Assembly (NCBI RefSeq): GCF_040954835.1
Contig: NC_090723.1
Location: 8,814,001-8,878,000, forward strand
Direction of reading: 5' to 3'
DNA from: Lepisosteus oculatus
Lineage: Eukaryota > Chordata > Actinopteri > Semionotiformes > Lepisosteidae
DNA: 64,000 bases
How positions within the stretch are numbered: the first letter of the stretch is position 1; every line of letters begins with the position of its first letter. Shown one piece after another: positions 24,986-40,697 of the stretch. The position numbers and the translations under genes were made by a program. The notes under the pieces are model-generated. The model had not been told where the DNA came from and ran no database searches. It saw only the letters and a program-made list of their open reading frames with translations.

Positions 24986-26334
24986 TACTGGTTTTTAATT
25001 CCAGATTCCTGGGTCTCGCCTACAACAGGGCCCAGGGCGTAAAGACCCTCTTGTAAAATGTGTCCTGTGCTCAGTCCTAAATGCACTGCTGTCCTTTAGT
25101 TTGCTTTGCACTGCATGATCCTGTGCATGCAATGGATCCTGAAGAAATCCGTCGGATCGCCTTTGTCAGAACCTCCAGCTACTTCCAATTCTTTGTAATG
25201 CTCTCCGGCTTTTCAGTCCCTTTTCCAGGTGTTCACATGATTGCACCTCTCCAGGCCTGTGGGGCCCATACTCGAGGAAGCGTGTGGAATTACTGTTTCA
25301 CACCGACAAGCTAAAAGAATGGAACCCTTCTAGTTTTGCACTTCGAAGGAACGCGGCAAAAGTATTCAGAATCCTCAAAGGTCCACCAGGCAGATGTCTT
25401 CAGAATGAACAGGGAAACACGAAATAGGGGACACAAGCAGGAACAACACCGACGGTGCATTTAAAACTGCTAACAGCAGGCGCCTCTTTACACCAAGATG
25501 TGTGGGGGGCTGGAACAAGCTGCCCAGCCTTCTTCGAGCATAAACAAACTCCTGCTGACCAGACTGGATGAGCCACATTTATCACTTTGCATCTTAAACT
25601 TTATCACATAAACTTTATTGTAAACTTTATCACGTTCTAATTTGATATGAATAAACCAGGCAACTTTTAAACTATTAACAGTGCATTTTTCCCAAATGTT
25701 TATGCTGCATTTTATTACAAAAAAAATATTGTTGCAATCCATAGCTACACCAGCACTCGAAATACCTTTCATTTTCTCGGTGTCCATGAACTAGTGTAAT
25801 GGTAAGCGGTCAGTGTAGTAAAACTGGGCACTGGCTACAGCAGGGCTCACTGCCCCCGGTCACCTTGAATTAGACAGGCTCGTGTGCGTGTGGCGCAGGG
25901 TGGGGCACGGCAGGCACCTGCTGGACTGGGCAGAGGTGATCGCACACACAAAGGGAGACCTGCTTATTCAAAACGGCCCCTCTCATTCGAAAGGAGCCCA
26001 ATTTGCAAAGCTATTGTCCTTCTTGTTGTCAGCTTTTGACTTGATCGGTTTTGGGAGGGGGGGACATTAAGTGTGGAGGTGTTAACCTGGGGACTCTTTT
26101 TTCAGCTTTTTTAAAGCCCAGTGGCTGTGGGACAACGTCACCTTCGCCACGTCTGGAGGGAACAAGCAGGGTGAACTGGGACTGACACAAACTCACTCAT
26201 GTTTGGCTTATGGGGGAAGATACAGGTCAAGCATCAGATGCAGAAACACAACGCACAAAAGAAATTGTGTAGCTGAATTCCAGAGGACACTAGGTGACAC
26301 TATGTGGAAGTGCGCTTAGAACTGAGTTTTATAC

Positions 26335-26530
26335 AGAGAGTTGTGGGAGTGTGGAACAAGCCACGCAGCTATGTGGTTGAAGCTGATCCTTTTGTCTTCC
26401 AAAAAGCAGGTGGATGAGATTCTGGGGTCAATTATCTATTTTACTACCAAACATGCCAGCTGTGCAGAATGGCTCCCACTTGTTGATAACCTCTCTCATG
26501 TTCTCATTTCCTTTCAAGCAAAACTCAAGC
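26335..26530 (+). mobile_element. LINE 3'-end remnant, family E
   Basis: Pattern AGAGAGTTGTGGGAGTGTGG, AACAAGCCACGCAGC, GTTGAAGCTGATCC, GTGGATGAGATTCTGGGG, as in other copies in the window. Confidence 0.65.
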
Positions 26531-27264
26531 GGCGCAGAACTCCGATATTTCTAACAGAACTGCAGGAGCTGCTGGTTTAGAAACGGGGTCAGCGCCGGTC
26601 CCCCGTGGATGCATGGGTCTGTGCTCAGTATTCCTCCACTCATGTTCAACACTGAATCATCGCATGAAAAGGCACAATCAAATCTGAGCCCCTACATCGG
26701 GAGCTATTTGCCTACGATCAGTGAAAACCGCAGGAATCCGGCTCTCTAGGGTTGGGGAGACGCAACTGAGCTGAGAACATTGGAGGTTTCCAAGCAGAGA
26801 ACTTATCAACGTCCGCAATTAAGGGTCTAATTGTGTAGCTTATGGGCTGGGGTGGGGGAATAAACACTGGAAGGGACTGGGGCCCCCAAGTACTAGAATT
26901 GCAATCTCCTGCCACCAGAGCCAAGGCTCTGAAAGAGCTCCGATAGATCTGAAAGATGCCTGGAGCAACGCCCCACACCCCACTGTTTCAAAGACCCAGT
27001 CACAGCAGCTCCGAGCGGCAGATGTCCCACCTTCTCCCCCCTTCATTGTCACAACAATGGGGTTGAAATCGACAGCGGCTCAGACTTGAGGTTGTTTGCT
27101 TTTCTCACCCTCCCCACTTGCCCAGCCAGTGGAGCAGGGTCGCGATGGGCCCCCAACCTGTCAGACCAGCCCTGGGTGATCACAGAGGGGGAATGTCAAG
27201 CCACACACTTCTGGAAACTCAGGGCCGGATCTGTCCAGCTTCCCAGCAGTTCCATGCCTGGCTT

Positions 27265-27385
27265 AACCTGGGGCAGGGGTTCCCAAGTCTTTTCCTAGAG
27301 GACCACACACCCACTGGCTTTCATTCCAGCCCAGGTTGGAAAAATCCAATCGCTGCCTTAATTGAACTAGCAAGTGGCCTGACTG
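27265..27385 (+). repeat. Dispersed repeat fragment, family F
   Basis: Contains the TTTCATTCCAGCCCAGG-type core with upstream TTCCCAAGTC. It is related to segments at about 40395-40570, 41205-41340, 44420-44530 and 44835-44950 (GTCCTGGAGGGCTGG, TCTTTAAAGCAGCAGCA). The family is not named with confidence. Confidence 0.45.
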
Positions 27386-27837
27386 GAACATTTACAAGAG
27401 GGATTTCATTTTACTTCTGAAATGCAGTCTTTCACAGGGCACGTCCAACAAATGCAAGAGCTAAAAACTGTCAAACAGATCCTCTGAATTCTACTGTGAA
27501 ATCAATTAGTACTTCAGTTGTGTGTGTACCGAGAGCTCAGCTGGAAGAAAACCCAGCCGGATTTCTCACATTTTGTGAAAGCTGCAGTAAGAAATTTAAA
27601 ACAATGGGCACAGGGCTGCGATTTGCTCATATATTTATCCACTAAAAGATTGCTTCCAATGGTTTCTATATATATAGTCATATTAAATTAAAGAGAAAGT
27701 GATTATTAGTTTTAGAAAAACATGCACTTTAAGTTACAAAAAATGAATTACATTTTTGAACACTTAACATCATAACCTGTCGGAGGCCTCAACTATGCAT
27801 GAAGTAGTTCAGGTGGGTAGCTGTGTCAGCATGCGTA

Positions 27838-27995
27838 GGTTGCAAAGGAACAAGTAATAGGTTTATTCCATGCTGAAAAGAGAAGAAGAAAAAACGTTTC
27901 AGCTTCAGTCTTCAAAGGCTCCACAGCCGAAACGTTGCGTTTTCTTTCTTCCCTTTTCAGCACGGAATAAGCTTGTTACTTGTTCCTCCTGAACC
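27838..27995. mobile_element. Foldback / MITE-like element with long inverted repeats
   Basis: The left arm (GGTTGCAAAGGAACAAGTAA then GGTTTATTCCATGCTGAAAA) is inverted at the right arm (CTTTTCAGCACGGAATAAGC then TTGTTACTTGTTCCT). Arms are about 50-55 bases at roughly 90% identity, enclosing a short centre with ACGTTTC/GAAACGT. No transposase frame. A partial copy is at 24832. Confidence 0.75.
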
Positions 27996-28164
27996 ATGCA
28001 TGCTTGGTTAGCGCCGTTATTGCCAACAGGTGAACCATGCTGCTGTGTTCTAATCCAGTTTTTTTCAGTAACTCCCTTTGATAAGTGAGAGAAAAAAATG
28101 TCAATACGGTATTCTGGATGAGAAGGTTTGAGTTCTTTTTATTCCTTTACTTCACCAGCTCAGA

Positions 28165-28325
28165 CAGTCCAGCGATCAAGAATGACTCTCACATACCAGC
28201 AAATGCCTGGAGACCAGTTTATGCAGAAGGTCCTTGCTCGAGGGTACAACAGCCGTCTCACACCCGGGATTTGAACCCGGGACCCCCCCAGTCCCGAGTC
28301 CAGAGCCCCAGCCACTGCTCCCTTT
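28165..28325 (-). mobile_element. tRNA-like SINE fragment
   Basis: The minus strand shows AGTGGCTGGGGCTCTGGACT (box A-like) and GGGTTCAAATCCCGGG (box B), about 25 bases apart. The acceptor stem is not formed, so this is a SINE or tRNA relic and not a functional tRNA gene. Confidence 0.55.
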
Positions 28326-28969
28326 TAACACTACGATTTAATTTCTACATCTTGTAATTCTTTACCTCCTGCACCTGTTGTGTTTTTAGACTCTTTGCCT
28401 AGTTTAGGTTCTATTTTTGTATTCTAAGAGAGGTTTGTTCGACCAGTCAGCAGGCCGAAAGCACTTCCCATCTTTTCACATCACAACCAGAGATTAATAA
28501 CACAACAATAATAGTTGCTAATGCCTGGAGGCCATGCCTTTCTGGGCAGATCCTACTGAAGCAGCCCCAGTCAAAGTCAATGGTGATAAGACAGATTCCT
28601 TTTTGACAAGCACCATTCCAAAGAAATGCTAATCACGACAGGTATGCTGTCCGTTTGGTGGCACAGAGATCACGCAGACAATAACCATACTGTGTAAGGC
28701 CACAAGTCCTCTGCAATCTCACTGACTCTTCCTGTTTCTCCAGTTGTTTGAAGGAAGAGTAAGCACTTTCAAGATATTTACATTTTTTTTAAAAAAAAAG
28801 CTCCCTCTTCAAAAGATACATTGAAACTGTATACAAACAAGGCTGTAAGATTTAGGCTCTTGATTCTATAGATCCAAAAAACTATTGTCATCACAGGACT
28901 GTAAATTACAAGAATTACAAGAATATCCTCTGGCTACTCTTATACAGTATCCGAAGTCCATGACCCTCC

Positions 28970-29245
28970 GGATGGCAGATTCTGCGTAACAGCGGATCTG
29001 GTGGCGGGCGGAACGCTTCCAGGGTGATTCAGCGACTGCATCTCCGCCGGCACGTCCTGTTCCGAAGTGACGGGGAGAAAGTGAGCGAAGGAATGCGCAA
29101 AACCCGCACGGCACGAAGGAACAAAAACCACTCAAGAAATCCGGAGAATCCGAACCAGTTCCCCACACGGGACAGGGCGCTGCCGCCACCGAACAGCTGG
29201 GCGTCTTTTCAAGTGTTAAATCTGCCGAAGCTAGCGCTGGATTGA
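28970..29245. other. CpG-rich patch without an assigned gene
   Basis: Local enrichment of CG dinucleotides compared with flanking A/T-rich sequence. A 133-codon minus-strand frame (28866-29267) and a 73-codon plus-strand frame cross it, but neither resembles a family I know. A donor-like GAGAAA/GTGAGC on the plus strand is near 29080. Confidence 0.35.
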
Positions 29246-29334
29246 CAGGAATGAGGCCACAGTTCACGGTTCACAAGCCACAGGCTTCTGTACAAACATG
29301 ATGATGCCGAAGAGTCAAGGAGTCCAGTTTTCAT

Positions 29335-29425
29335 TTACAAGCCTGTACCGGGCTGGTGTCCCATCCAGGGTGTATATTCCACCTTGCGCCTGTTGCTTGC
29401 CGGGATAGGCTCCACCATCCTGATC
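29335..29425 (+). repeat. Dispersed repeat fragment, family C
   Basis: GGCTGGTGTCCCATCCAGGG, TTGCCGGGATAGGCTCC and GGTGAAGCGG match the 3' part of the element at 60400-60725. Confidence 0.6.
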
Positions 29426-30049
29426 TGGGTGAAGCGGACAGAAAAACAGATGCAAGGACGAATAATTTAAAAGCTTAACCCGACATTGGTGAGGATCATG
29501 TATTCCAAATTCAGGAGACGGTGCACGCAATGATCAATGAACAGTGGCATGATCGACACTTTCGCTTGGAATTACGGACACCAAAAATCGCCTTTAAGAT
29601 CCCTTTAAGCACTGACAGGCTTTGCTTTAAACAAAAACAATCGCATTAAAATGTGCCAACTGCAAGATCAGAAGTGCTTCTCTGTCAACTGGTTTTAATT
29701 CAAACACCTTTTTTCCCCCCCAAACATAACAGTCAACAACAATCCAAATACATCACTCTGATTGGAATGCATAGGAAGTGATAATTATTTGATTTCATGG
29801 TGTATGGGTGGTGCCACAGATTACAGTAAACAAGATCAGTATTTATGGAATTAATTTATATCTGTGCAGTTTTATTAAATAGTAGTGTTCCTTTAAAAGC
29901 CTACACCCTGTATTGTTAATAAAAAGCTACGCAGTCATAACTAGACAGCAGACCAATGTAGTAAAGGTACATGTAGCACACGTAGTGTTAAAACTTTAAC
30001 CTACCGAAGATCATTTATTACACAATGAGCAGAGCAAAGGTGTAAAATA

Positions 30050-30215
30050 GGCTGAGATGCAACTTCACGCTGAAAGGAAAAGAAAACAGACACTTTGGCT
30101 GCTGTGCCTTCTTCAGGTGTGGCATTTTAAGAAGGCTCTACAGCTGTAATGTTGTGTCGGTTTTCTTGTCCTTTTACCATGGTATAAACCTTTACCTCTT
30201 CCAGCTACCTACTTG
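30050..30215. repeat. Foldback-type repeat, decayed
   Basis: Layout resembles 27838-27995 (CACGCTGAAAGGAAAAGAAA on the left; GTTTTCTTGTCCTTTTACCA and TGGTATAAACC on the right) around a CTACAGCTGTAATGTTGTG centre. A relative lies at 49085-49200. Confidence 0.5.
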
Positions 30216-30670
30216 TGATGCAATTTAATTCACATTGTTCACACTGCTGTTGGTGGCAGTTTTGAACTGCCATTTAAAACCCAGTTCTATCAAAACAGTA
30301 CTCCTTCTCATTTGGGGATGAATGCATTTTAATGTGTATCACTTTTAATTGATACCCATTTATATAAATAAAAAAGGAGAAATCTTAAAATACAAAGCTA
30401 TGGAGATGATACTTTGCCCCCTACTTTCTTTACTAGTGTCTGCAGCTTTTAAGGACTGAAAAACATCAAACAGCTGTGAAACTGGAGTCTATCTCCAAGT
30501 TTAAGTCCAGTATTGCCCGACAGCTTATTTGCAAATAATTATATAAATAGAAACTGCGCTTTTCCTACAGAGAACTAACACAGGAATCCCTGAGACAGAG
30601 GACAAGAGGAAAGGGGTGACAACAGAACAGTCCCATCGTACCGCCCACACGGTGGATCTCCTGCTGGACC

Positions 30671-33466
30671 CTACACCTCCTGTAGGTCTGTGTGCTCTGG
30701 TTTCGAGCTCTCCTCAGTGCTGCCCCCTCCTGCCTGCCGCTGGTACTGCTGCAGCAGCGCGGAGAGGCGCGCGGGGTGGTGCTGCAGGAGGGCAGCGGTC
30801 CGGGAGGTCATCAGCGCCATGCCGCCCACTAGCTGCCCCCGAACGGCCATCAGGGAGGGCAGCCTGGAGTAGGCCAGAACCCCCTGCCTGCTCAGCAGGG
30901 TCTCCTCAACGCAGGCTCCTGCAAGGACAAGAACAACAGCGATCCAATTCGGGGTAAAACTACAGGTAAAGGAGGGAAAAAAAAAAATCAGAAGTAAGAA
31001 CATTTAACAGATATGAAATATTGTTGGAAAAGCTCACTGGTGCTGCCTTGGCGTGTTCATGCTTCACAGTGCACAAAGGTACAAGTTAACCAAGTCCTCT
31101 GAACCTACGGGCTCTCTAACTGTAACACTGACAGTGATTTTTACATGCAGGTAAATGCTTCATGGATCAGAAGCCCGGTAAAGCTGCAACACAGAACCAG
31201 CGCTGCGGTAGTGCTCTTGAAAGAGCGTGGTCGAGTGTCTCCGCCTCTCCACCCACCGAGAAGCACCATCTGGGGGGCGCCCTTCAAGCACTGCAGCATC
31301 TCCTTCACTCTGGGCTCCTTGCTGACCAGCAACACGTTCTGGCCAATGAACAGGGGGCTCAGATTTCTGTATCTGGATTCCGACAGGAAGGACCTCATCA
31401 CCTGCAGCCCGTGAGAAAAAGAAATCACAGCCGCTCTTCCTAATGAGTCTCCCTCTGGCCCAGTTACAATGTTCCGAACCGGAGTGCCTGCTGTATCTGT
31501 GTTACTGCACTCTACCACCCTCTGGTGGTGAGAGTCTGTATTGTAGGCACACCGGCCTGAACAGAAAAGTTTCAAATCTTAAATTTAAATGCGAGGTGCT
31601 TCAAATCCCGCGGCCGGCAGAGGAATCCTACTCCATTGGGCCCCTGAGCAAGGCCCTTAACCCCAGCTGCTCCATTGGCGCTATATAAATGGCTGACCCT
31701 GCGCTCTGACCCCAAGCTTCTCTCTCCCTGTCTGTGTGTCTCATGGAGAGCAAGCTGGGGTATGCGAAAAGATAAATTCCTAATGCAAGAAATTGGCTTA
31801 TAAAGTGATCTTATTTTACTCTGCCCAGGAGTCAGTCTGCTACCAGTAAGACCCGAAATGGATGTTAGTGCTACGCAGCAGAAGTCCCGGGCTGCACCTG
31901 GTTGGGGTAGAAGCGGACGGCGATGCCGTGCTTGTGGAGTCGGCTCTTGAACAGCAGCATGTCCTCGGCGGAGGTGGCGTTATTCTGCACCACAGCGATC
32001 ATCTTGCCCTCCTGAAACATGGCCTCCACCTCGCGCTCAAGAATCCGCGCCAGGCTGCTCTCCTAGGATAATAAACACAAGGAACTGCTTCACAGTTTCG
32101 CTTTACAGATTAGAAATCACCCTGTAGGTCACAGCTCCCAGCTGGCAGCCCACTGGACCTCAGCAGGTGTGAGCCTGGTCAGTACCTGGATGGGAGACTC
32201 CTGGGAAAGCTGAGGCTGCTGCTGGAAGAGGTATTAGTGGGACCAGCAGGGGGCGCTCACCCTGCGATCCATGCGGGTCCTAATGCTCCAGTCTAGTGAC
32301 GGGGACACTATACTGTAAACAGGTGCCGTCCTTCGGATGAGAAGTAAAACCGAGGTCCTGACTCTCTGTGGTCATTAAAAATCCCAGGGCGTTTCTCGAA
32401 AAGAGTAGGGGTGTAACCCCGGCGTCCTGGCCAAATTTCCCCCCTAGCCTTGGTCCCTTGAGGAGACCAATCATAATCTCCTAATAATACTGTACAAGTG
32501 TAAGGAATTGTTCTCTCTCCTACCCTGAAAGCATGCACTCCCACACTCCTCAGTTGCCAGTATAACAATATGATCTGATAAAACTCTGCTATTTTTTTTC
32601 AGAAATGTAAATTGTATCAAAACAGCTCTTTTACACATATAGACTATGTGTGTGTTTTTTTTTACACAGTAGACCCAGACATATCCCATTTCCCACCCCT
32701 CCTTCAGCAATCCACACCACCACAATCACACTAAGCATCAGCCCTTCACTGACTGCTCCTGGGCGGACTGAGCTTCCGGCAAGCGCTGAGCGCTGGGAGG
32801 GACAGAGCGAGCGCACCTCTTGGGTCTGCCGGGCCGGCGGGGCGATGCATCTCTCCGGCACGGCGGGCCTGGGCGGCCGGTACTCCGTCACGGCCAGCAG
32901 CTTCTGCTTCAGGAAGTGCACGGGCTTGCGGTGGCGCGTGACGGCCTTGGAGCCGTGGCGCACGCTCTGCCTCGCGGGGAGCCAGGCTGGCCGGGACCGG
33001 GGGGGCGAGACGAGAGGCAGACGGGCGTGTGAGACAGGAAAGGGCGGCCGGGGTTCGAGAAAAAAAAGACACGCTAGCCGACCTCAGCGCAGCCGTCCGT
33101 CGCTGGGACGGAACCCCCGAGAACAAGCTGCTTGGCTGTACAGTATGGATAACAGTAGTGGCATTTTCCAGAGATGCGTGGCCACTTCTCTGGGAAAGAT
33201 CTAAATAATATCAGCAATGGAATTGATTTCTTGCAGGTAAATCGAAGGCTACTTTGATGGAAGTCTGTTTGGCGTAGCTATCCATCAGCCTCTGCTGATT
33301 AAATTTGAACGTTCAGCGTTTATAAAACTTACTAGTTATGTTTTAGTACATTCACAATAGCTATGTTATAACACTGTCTTATCAGAATCTACCTGCCAAA
33401 CAGCGTTTCAGTTTGATATCACTTACCCAGCCTCGGAAGCAACCTGCCACACAAGGTCGCCGCCAT
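30671..33466 (-). CDS. mrpl10: Large ribosomal subunit protein uL10m (mitochondrial L10)
   Basis: Component of the mitochondrial 39S subunit; the uL10 family forms the base of the L7/L12 stalk. Coding exons: 33427-33466, 32817-32986, 31898-32062, 31257-31401, 30671-30918. They total 768 bases (255 residues plus TAG) with consistent phases (1, 0, 0, 1). The N-terminus (MAATLCGRLLPRL) is basic with no acidic residue in the first 40, as expected for a mitochondrial presequence. The block HGSKAVTRHRKPVHF and QKLLAVTEYRPP is characteristic of MRPL10. The L10 domain follows (REVEAMFQEGKMIAVVQN, SAEDMLLFKSRLHKHG, LSPLFIGQNVLLVSKEP, LSRQGVLAYSRLPSL, GQLVGG). Human MRPL10 is about 261 residues. The exon 4 donor (G/GTGGGT at 31256) was chosen because it alone gives the right phase and LLGACVEE. 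It lies head to head with pnpo and about 6 kb downstream of the osbpl7 promoter region. Confidence 0.95.
31597..31815 (+). mobile_element. tRNA-derived SINE, family A, 5'-truncated copy
   Basis: Starts near box B (GCTTCAAATCCCG) and continues with GGGCCCCTGAGCAAGG, CTCTCCCTGTCTGTGTGTC and AAATTCCTAATGCAAG to a T-rich tail. Inside the mrpl10 intron between 31401 and 31898. Confidence 0.85.
32125..32508 (+). mobile_element. 5S rRNA-derived SINE, family B, copy 1
   Basis: The 5' part contains CTGGTCAGTACCTGGATGGG followed by AGACTCCTGGGAA, matching the internal promoter half of 5S rRNA (SINE3 class). The body has TGCCGTCCTTCGGATGAGA, GGTCATTAAAAATCCC and GAGTAGGGGTGTAACCCCGG. Inside the mrpl10 intron between 32062 and 32817. 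Confidence 0.85.
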
Positions 33467-33610
33467 CTTGAAAGTCGATTCGGTTGCTTTCGGAATGTCT
33501 CGGGTCTTTCCGTTGCATTCCGGACGACACAAGTTCTTCCGTCTTTACTCGCGCGGGAGCATTGTGGGATATGACGAGTTCCGATTACACTGTCCCTGTG
33601 CGCTAGCACA
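33467..33610 (-). promoter_or_regulatory. mrpl10: Candidate mrpl10 promoter with ZNF143/Staf-like site
   Basis: The sequence immediately upstream of the mrpl10 ATG is CpG-rich. On the minus strand it holds TCCCACAATGCTCCCGCG (about 33552-33569), which resembles the ZNF143/Staf binding site core CCCAnAATGC. GGAA cores suitable for ETS factors lie nearby. Both are common in promoters of mitochondrial and housekeeping genes. No TATA box is evident. Confidence 0.5.
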
Positions 33611-33999
33611 CAATTGTTTTTAATTAAATGTATAACGAATTTACAAATACAACTGGAGGAGCAGATACAGATAAAAGAGAAAAAACAGATGAACAGAAAA
33701 AAACAATTAACTGCCAGAGGTAGTGAGGTAAATTATTTATGTGACCAAATTATATTTTTACATAGATCAAATGTTTTCCTTGCTTTAGCATTTTTCAATT
33801 GTTTATAGAAGTTAAATGTTTCAACTCCACCTCAAAAGTACTGAAAACGAAAGTATTATTGGACCATTTTGATTTATTTTTTGAATATGACATTTACCCA
33901 GAATTACTAATACATTTATTATAAATAAATGTTTTTTTTCCAAATTTCCTCTTGCACAGTACAACAAAATATCAACATCCTTAAATCTAAAAAACACCT

Positions 34000-34615
34000 T
34001 TAAATGCCTACAAACAAAACTGCAATTCTGTCTAAAACAACTTCACAAACACACCTAACACATAAATGCACCAAAGACTCCCCTTCAGCCCGACAAAAAA
34101 CACACAGATCATCCTGCTCATGCTTAAATTTAGAGAGCACTAATTTAGCTGGATAAAACGTATGCACAATTTTAAACGAGATCTCTTTAATTTTATTTGC
34201 AATACAATATCTATCAGGAGTTGTCCAAACTAATTTCCAATTTATATTTTCAAACATTGCATTCCAAAAAGATAGACAAGGCGGGATAAGATGGGGTTTA
34301 CAAAGCTTCCTTATATACGTATTATTACATTTCTTATCCTTTATTTCCACGCCATCCAAGAATAAATCAGTTGTAAGACCAGTTGTAATAGCATCACAAA
34401 CTATTGTATATTCCTTAGGGGTAACAGGAAACTGAAATCTTTCTAGGAATTCAGGATAAGTAACTAGCACACAAATACATTTTGTTCGATCGATTACGAG
34501 TGATGCTGACAGTATAGGCCAAGATGGTTTTATGAAAAAAAAACTTTTATTGCCAAAATTCCTATTCAATCTATCAGCAGCTCGTGCATATTCATTAACC
34601 CTGATGCGTTAATAA
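34000..34615 (-). mobile_element. L1/Tx1-like LINE remnant (ORF2 C-terminus)
   Basis: An open frame of 189 codons (34569-34000) resembles the C-terminal part of fish L1/Tx1-type reverse transcriptase proteins: CDAITTGLTTDLFLDG, a segment KKCNNTYIRK, then YCIANKIKEISFKIVH and the zinc-knuckle-like CVFCRAEGESLVHL. It is 5' truncated, as usual for LINEs, and lies between the mrpl10 and pnpo starts. The family was identified by eye only. Confidence 0.7.
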
Positions 34616-34689
34616 AGCAAGAGGATAACATAACCTGTTTTACTTAATCACTTCATCATTCCCTGAAACGTGGAGGGCACTTAAAATGT

Positions 34690-34847
34690 TGTATTTAAAT
34701 ATTGCCAGGTATGTTTTCTATCGAATCGGGTCGTTTTGCTATTATGACGCTGTTTATCAAGTATGTGAATGAGGGGGCGGCGCACACGCCAACGTCATGT
34801 CAAAGCGCGATGACGTCACGCCTGCGTCAGCCCACTCTCGGCCGAAA
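34690..34847 (+). promoter_or_regulatory. pnpo: Candidate pnpo promoter / 5' UTR with CRE
   Basis: Sequence just upstream of the pnpo start, with a GGGGGCGGCGC stretch (34773-34783) and a perfect CRE octamer TGACGTCA at 34811-34818. An in-frame ATG at 34797 precedes the CRE, so the transcription start and translation start are not independent here. No TATA box seen. Confidence 0.45.
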
Positions 34848-39719
<4,872 letters not shown>

Positions 39720-40152
39720 GGGAGAGATGGGGGAGGCCGGGACTTCTTGCAGGATGCTAGGAATTTAAAAAAAGAGCGAGAGATGCAAGAGAGACTCCTG
39801 TCAGCGGTTCAGATGAGCCGAATCCCCCCCATGTGTTCTGTGTAGTTTGTTTTAATCAGTGACTTCGGAGCTCCTCCTATGTGTTTGATGAGAAACGTGG
39901 CCCTGGTGTGTGAAAAAAGAAAAATGAATATCCCTTCGGGATGTTTTATCAACAAGCTGAACGAGGGCCTGGATTCAGACAAGGAAGTGTTGGATAATGA
40001 ACATCTGAGAGTACAAAGAGCCTGACCAGGAAGTACCAGAGATCTTTTAGCTGGACTACACAGCGTCTATCTGCCCAGCCCAGTCCCTCCATCAGCAGAG
40101 ACAGGACTTTTGGTTGGCACCTAGTTCCTGAAATGCCATGCATGAATTTGTA

Positions 40153-40158
40153 AATAAA
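40153..40158 (+). terminator. pnpo: pnpo poly(A) signal candidate
   Basis: AATAAA about 435 bases after the pnpo stop, within A/T-rich sequence. This gives a 3' UTR of roughly 450 bases. No stronger signal lies between the stop and this site. Confidence 0.6.
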
Positions 40159-40589
40159 TATTATTAATACTATAATTTTATAGTTAGACTGTGCCAATTT
40201 ATCAACAATACCTCTCTTAAGTATGGTGGATGTTTGCTCACCCTGGAAGTGGCACTAATGATGTCTAGGTGTGTTAAAGGTGGGTGAAGGGTGCTGTAAT
40301 GTAAGCCCTCCGGTGAATTGTGGGAAGTGGGTATGCTTCTGTGCTCAGCTGTGTGCTAGGAAAGACCATACTGCACTTCCTTCCTGTCCAGCTGAAGGCT
40401 TTACTACAGGGGTGTCCGGTCCTGCTCCTGGAGGGCTGGTCATTGTCTCTGCGGTTTCTCTTGTTCTCTTTAAAGCAGCAGCATCTGCAGAACTGGGAGA
40501 AGTTGTTACTGGCTTCACTGGAGCATTTTAACCAGCTGGTTTACCTCACTTAGTGCTGAGCTGGCTTGAAAACCTGCAGACACTAGCCC

Positions 40590-40697
40590 TCCAGAACCAG
40601 GACTGGACAGTCCTGTAGATACACTGGCCCCTAGGATCAGGACTGGACATCCCTGCAGACACACTGACCCCCAGGACCAGGACTGGACAATTTTGCA
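40590..40697 (+). repeat. Short tandem array, about 51-base unit
   Basis: Two to three copies of CAGGACTGGACA-(A/G)TCCTGYAGAYACACTG-type units, for example at 40599, 40638 and 40678. They derive from the family F repeat just upstream. Confidence 0.65.

Larger units (their letters stand above)
24725..30670. other. Intergenic between osbpl7 promoter region and mrpl10
   Basis: No coding exon recognised. Contains repeats (24825-24985, 26335-26530, 27838-27995, 28165-28325, 29335-29425, 30050-30215) and an unassigned CpG-rich patch at 28970-29245. Confidence 0.5.

Noticed and set aside
28220-28320. Possible functional tRNA gene (box A and box B on the minus strand)
   Set aside because: Boxes are too close, and acceptor and anticodon stems do not form; better explained as a SINE relic.
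32135-32215. 5S rRNA gene
   Set aside because: Only the 3' internal-promoter half is present, fused to a SINE body found elsewhere in the window.
33467-34847. Shared bidirectional promoter for mrpl10 and pnpo
   Set aside because: The gap is about 1.4 kb, A/T-rich in the middle and occupied by a LINE remnant; each gene has its own CpG-containing start region.
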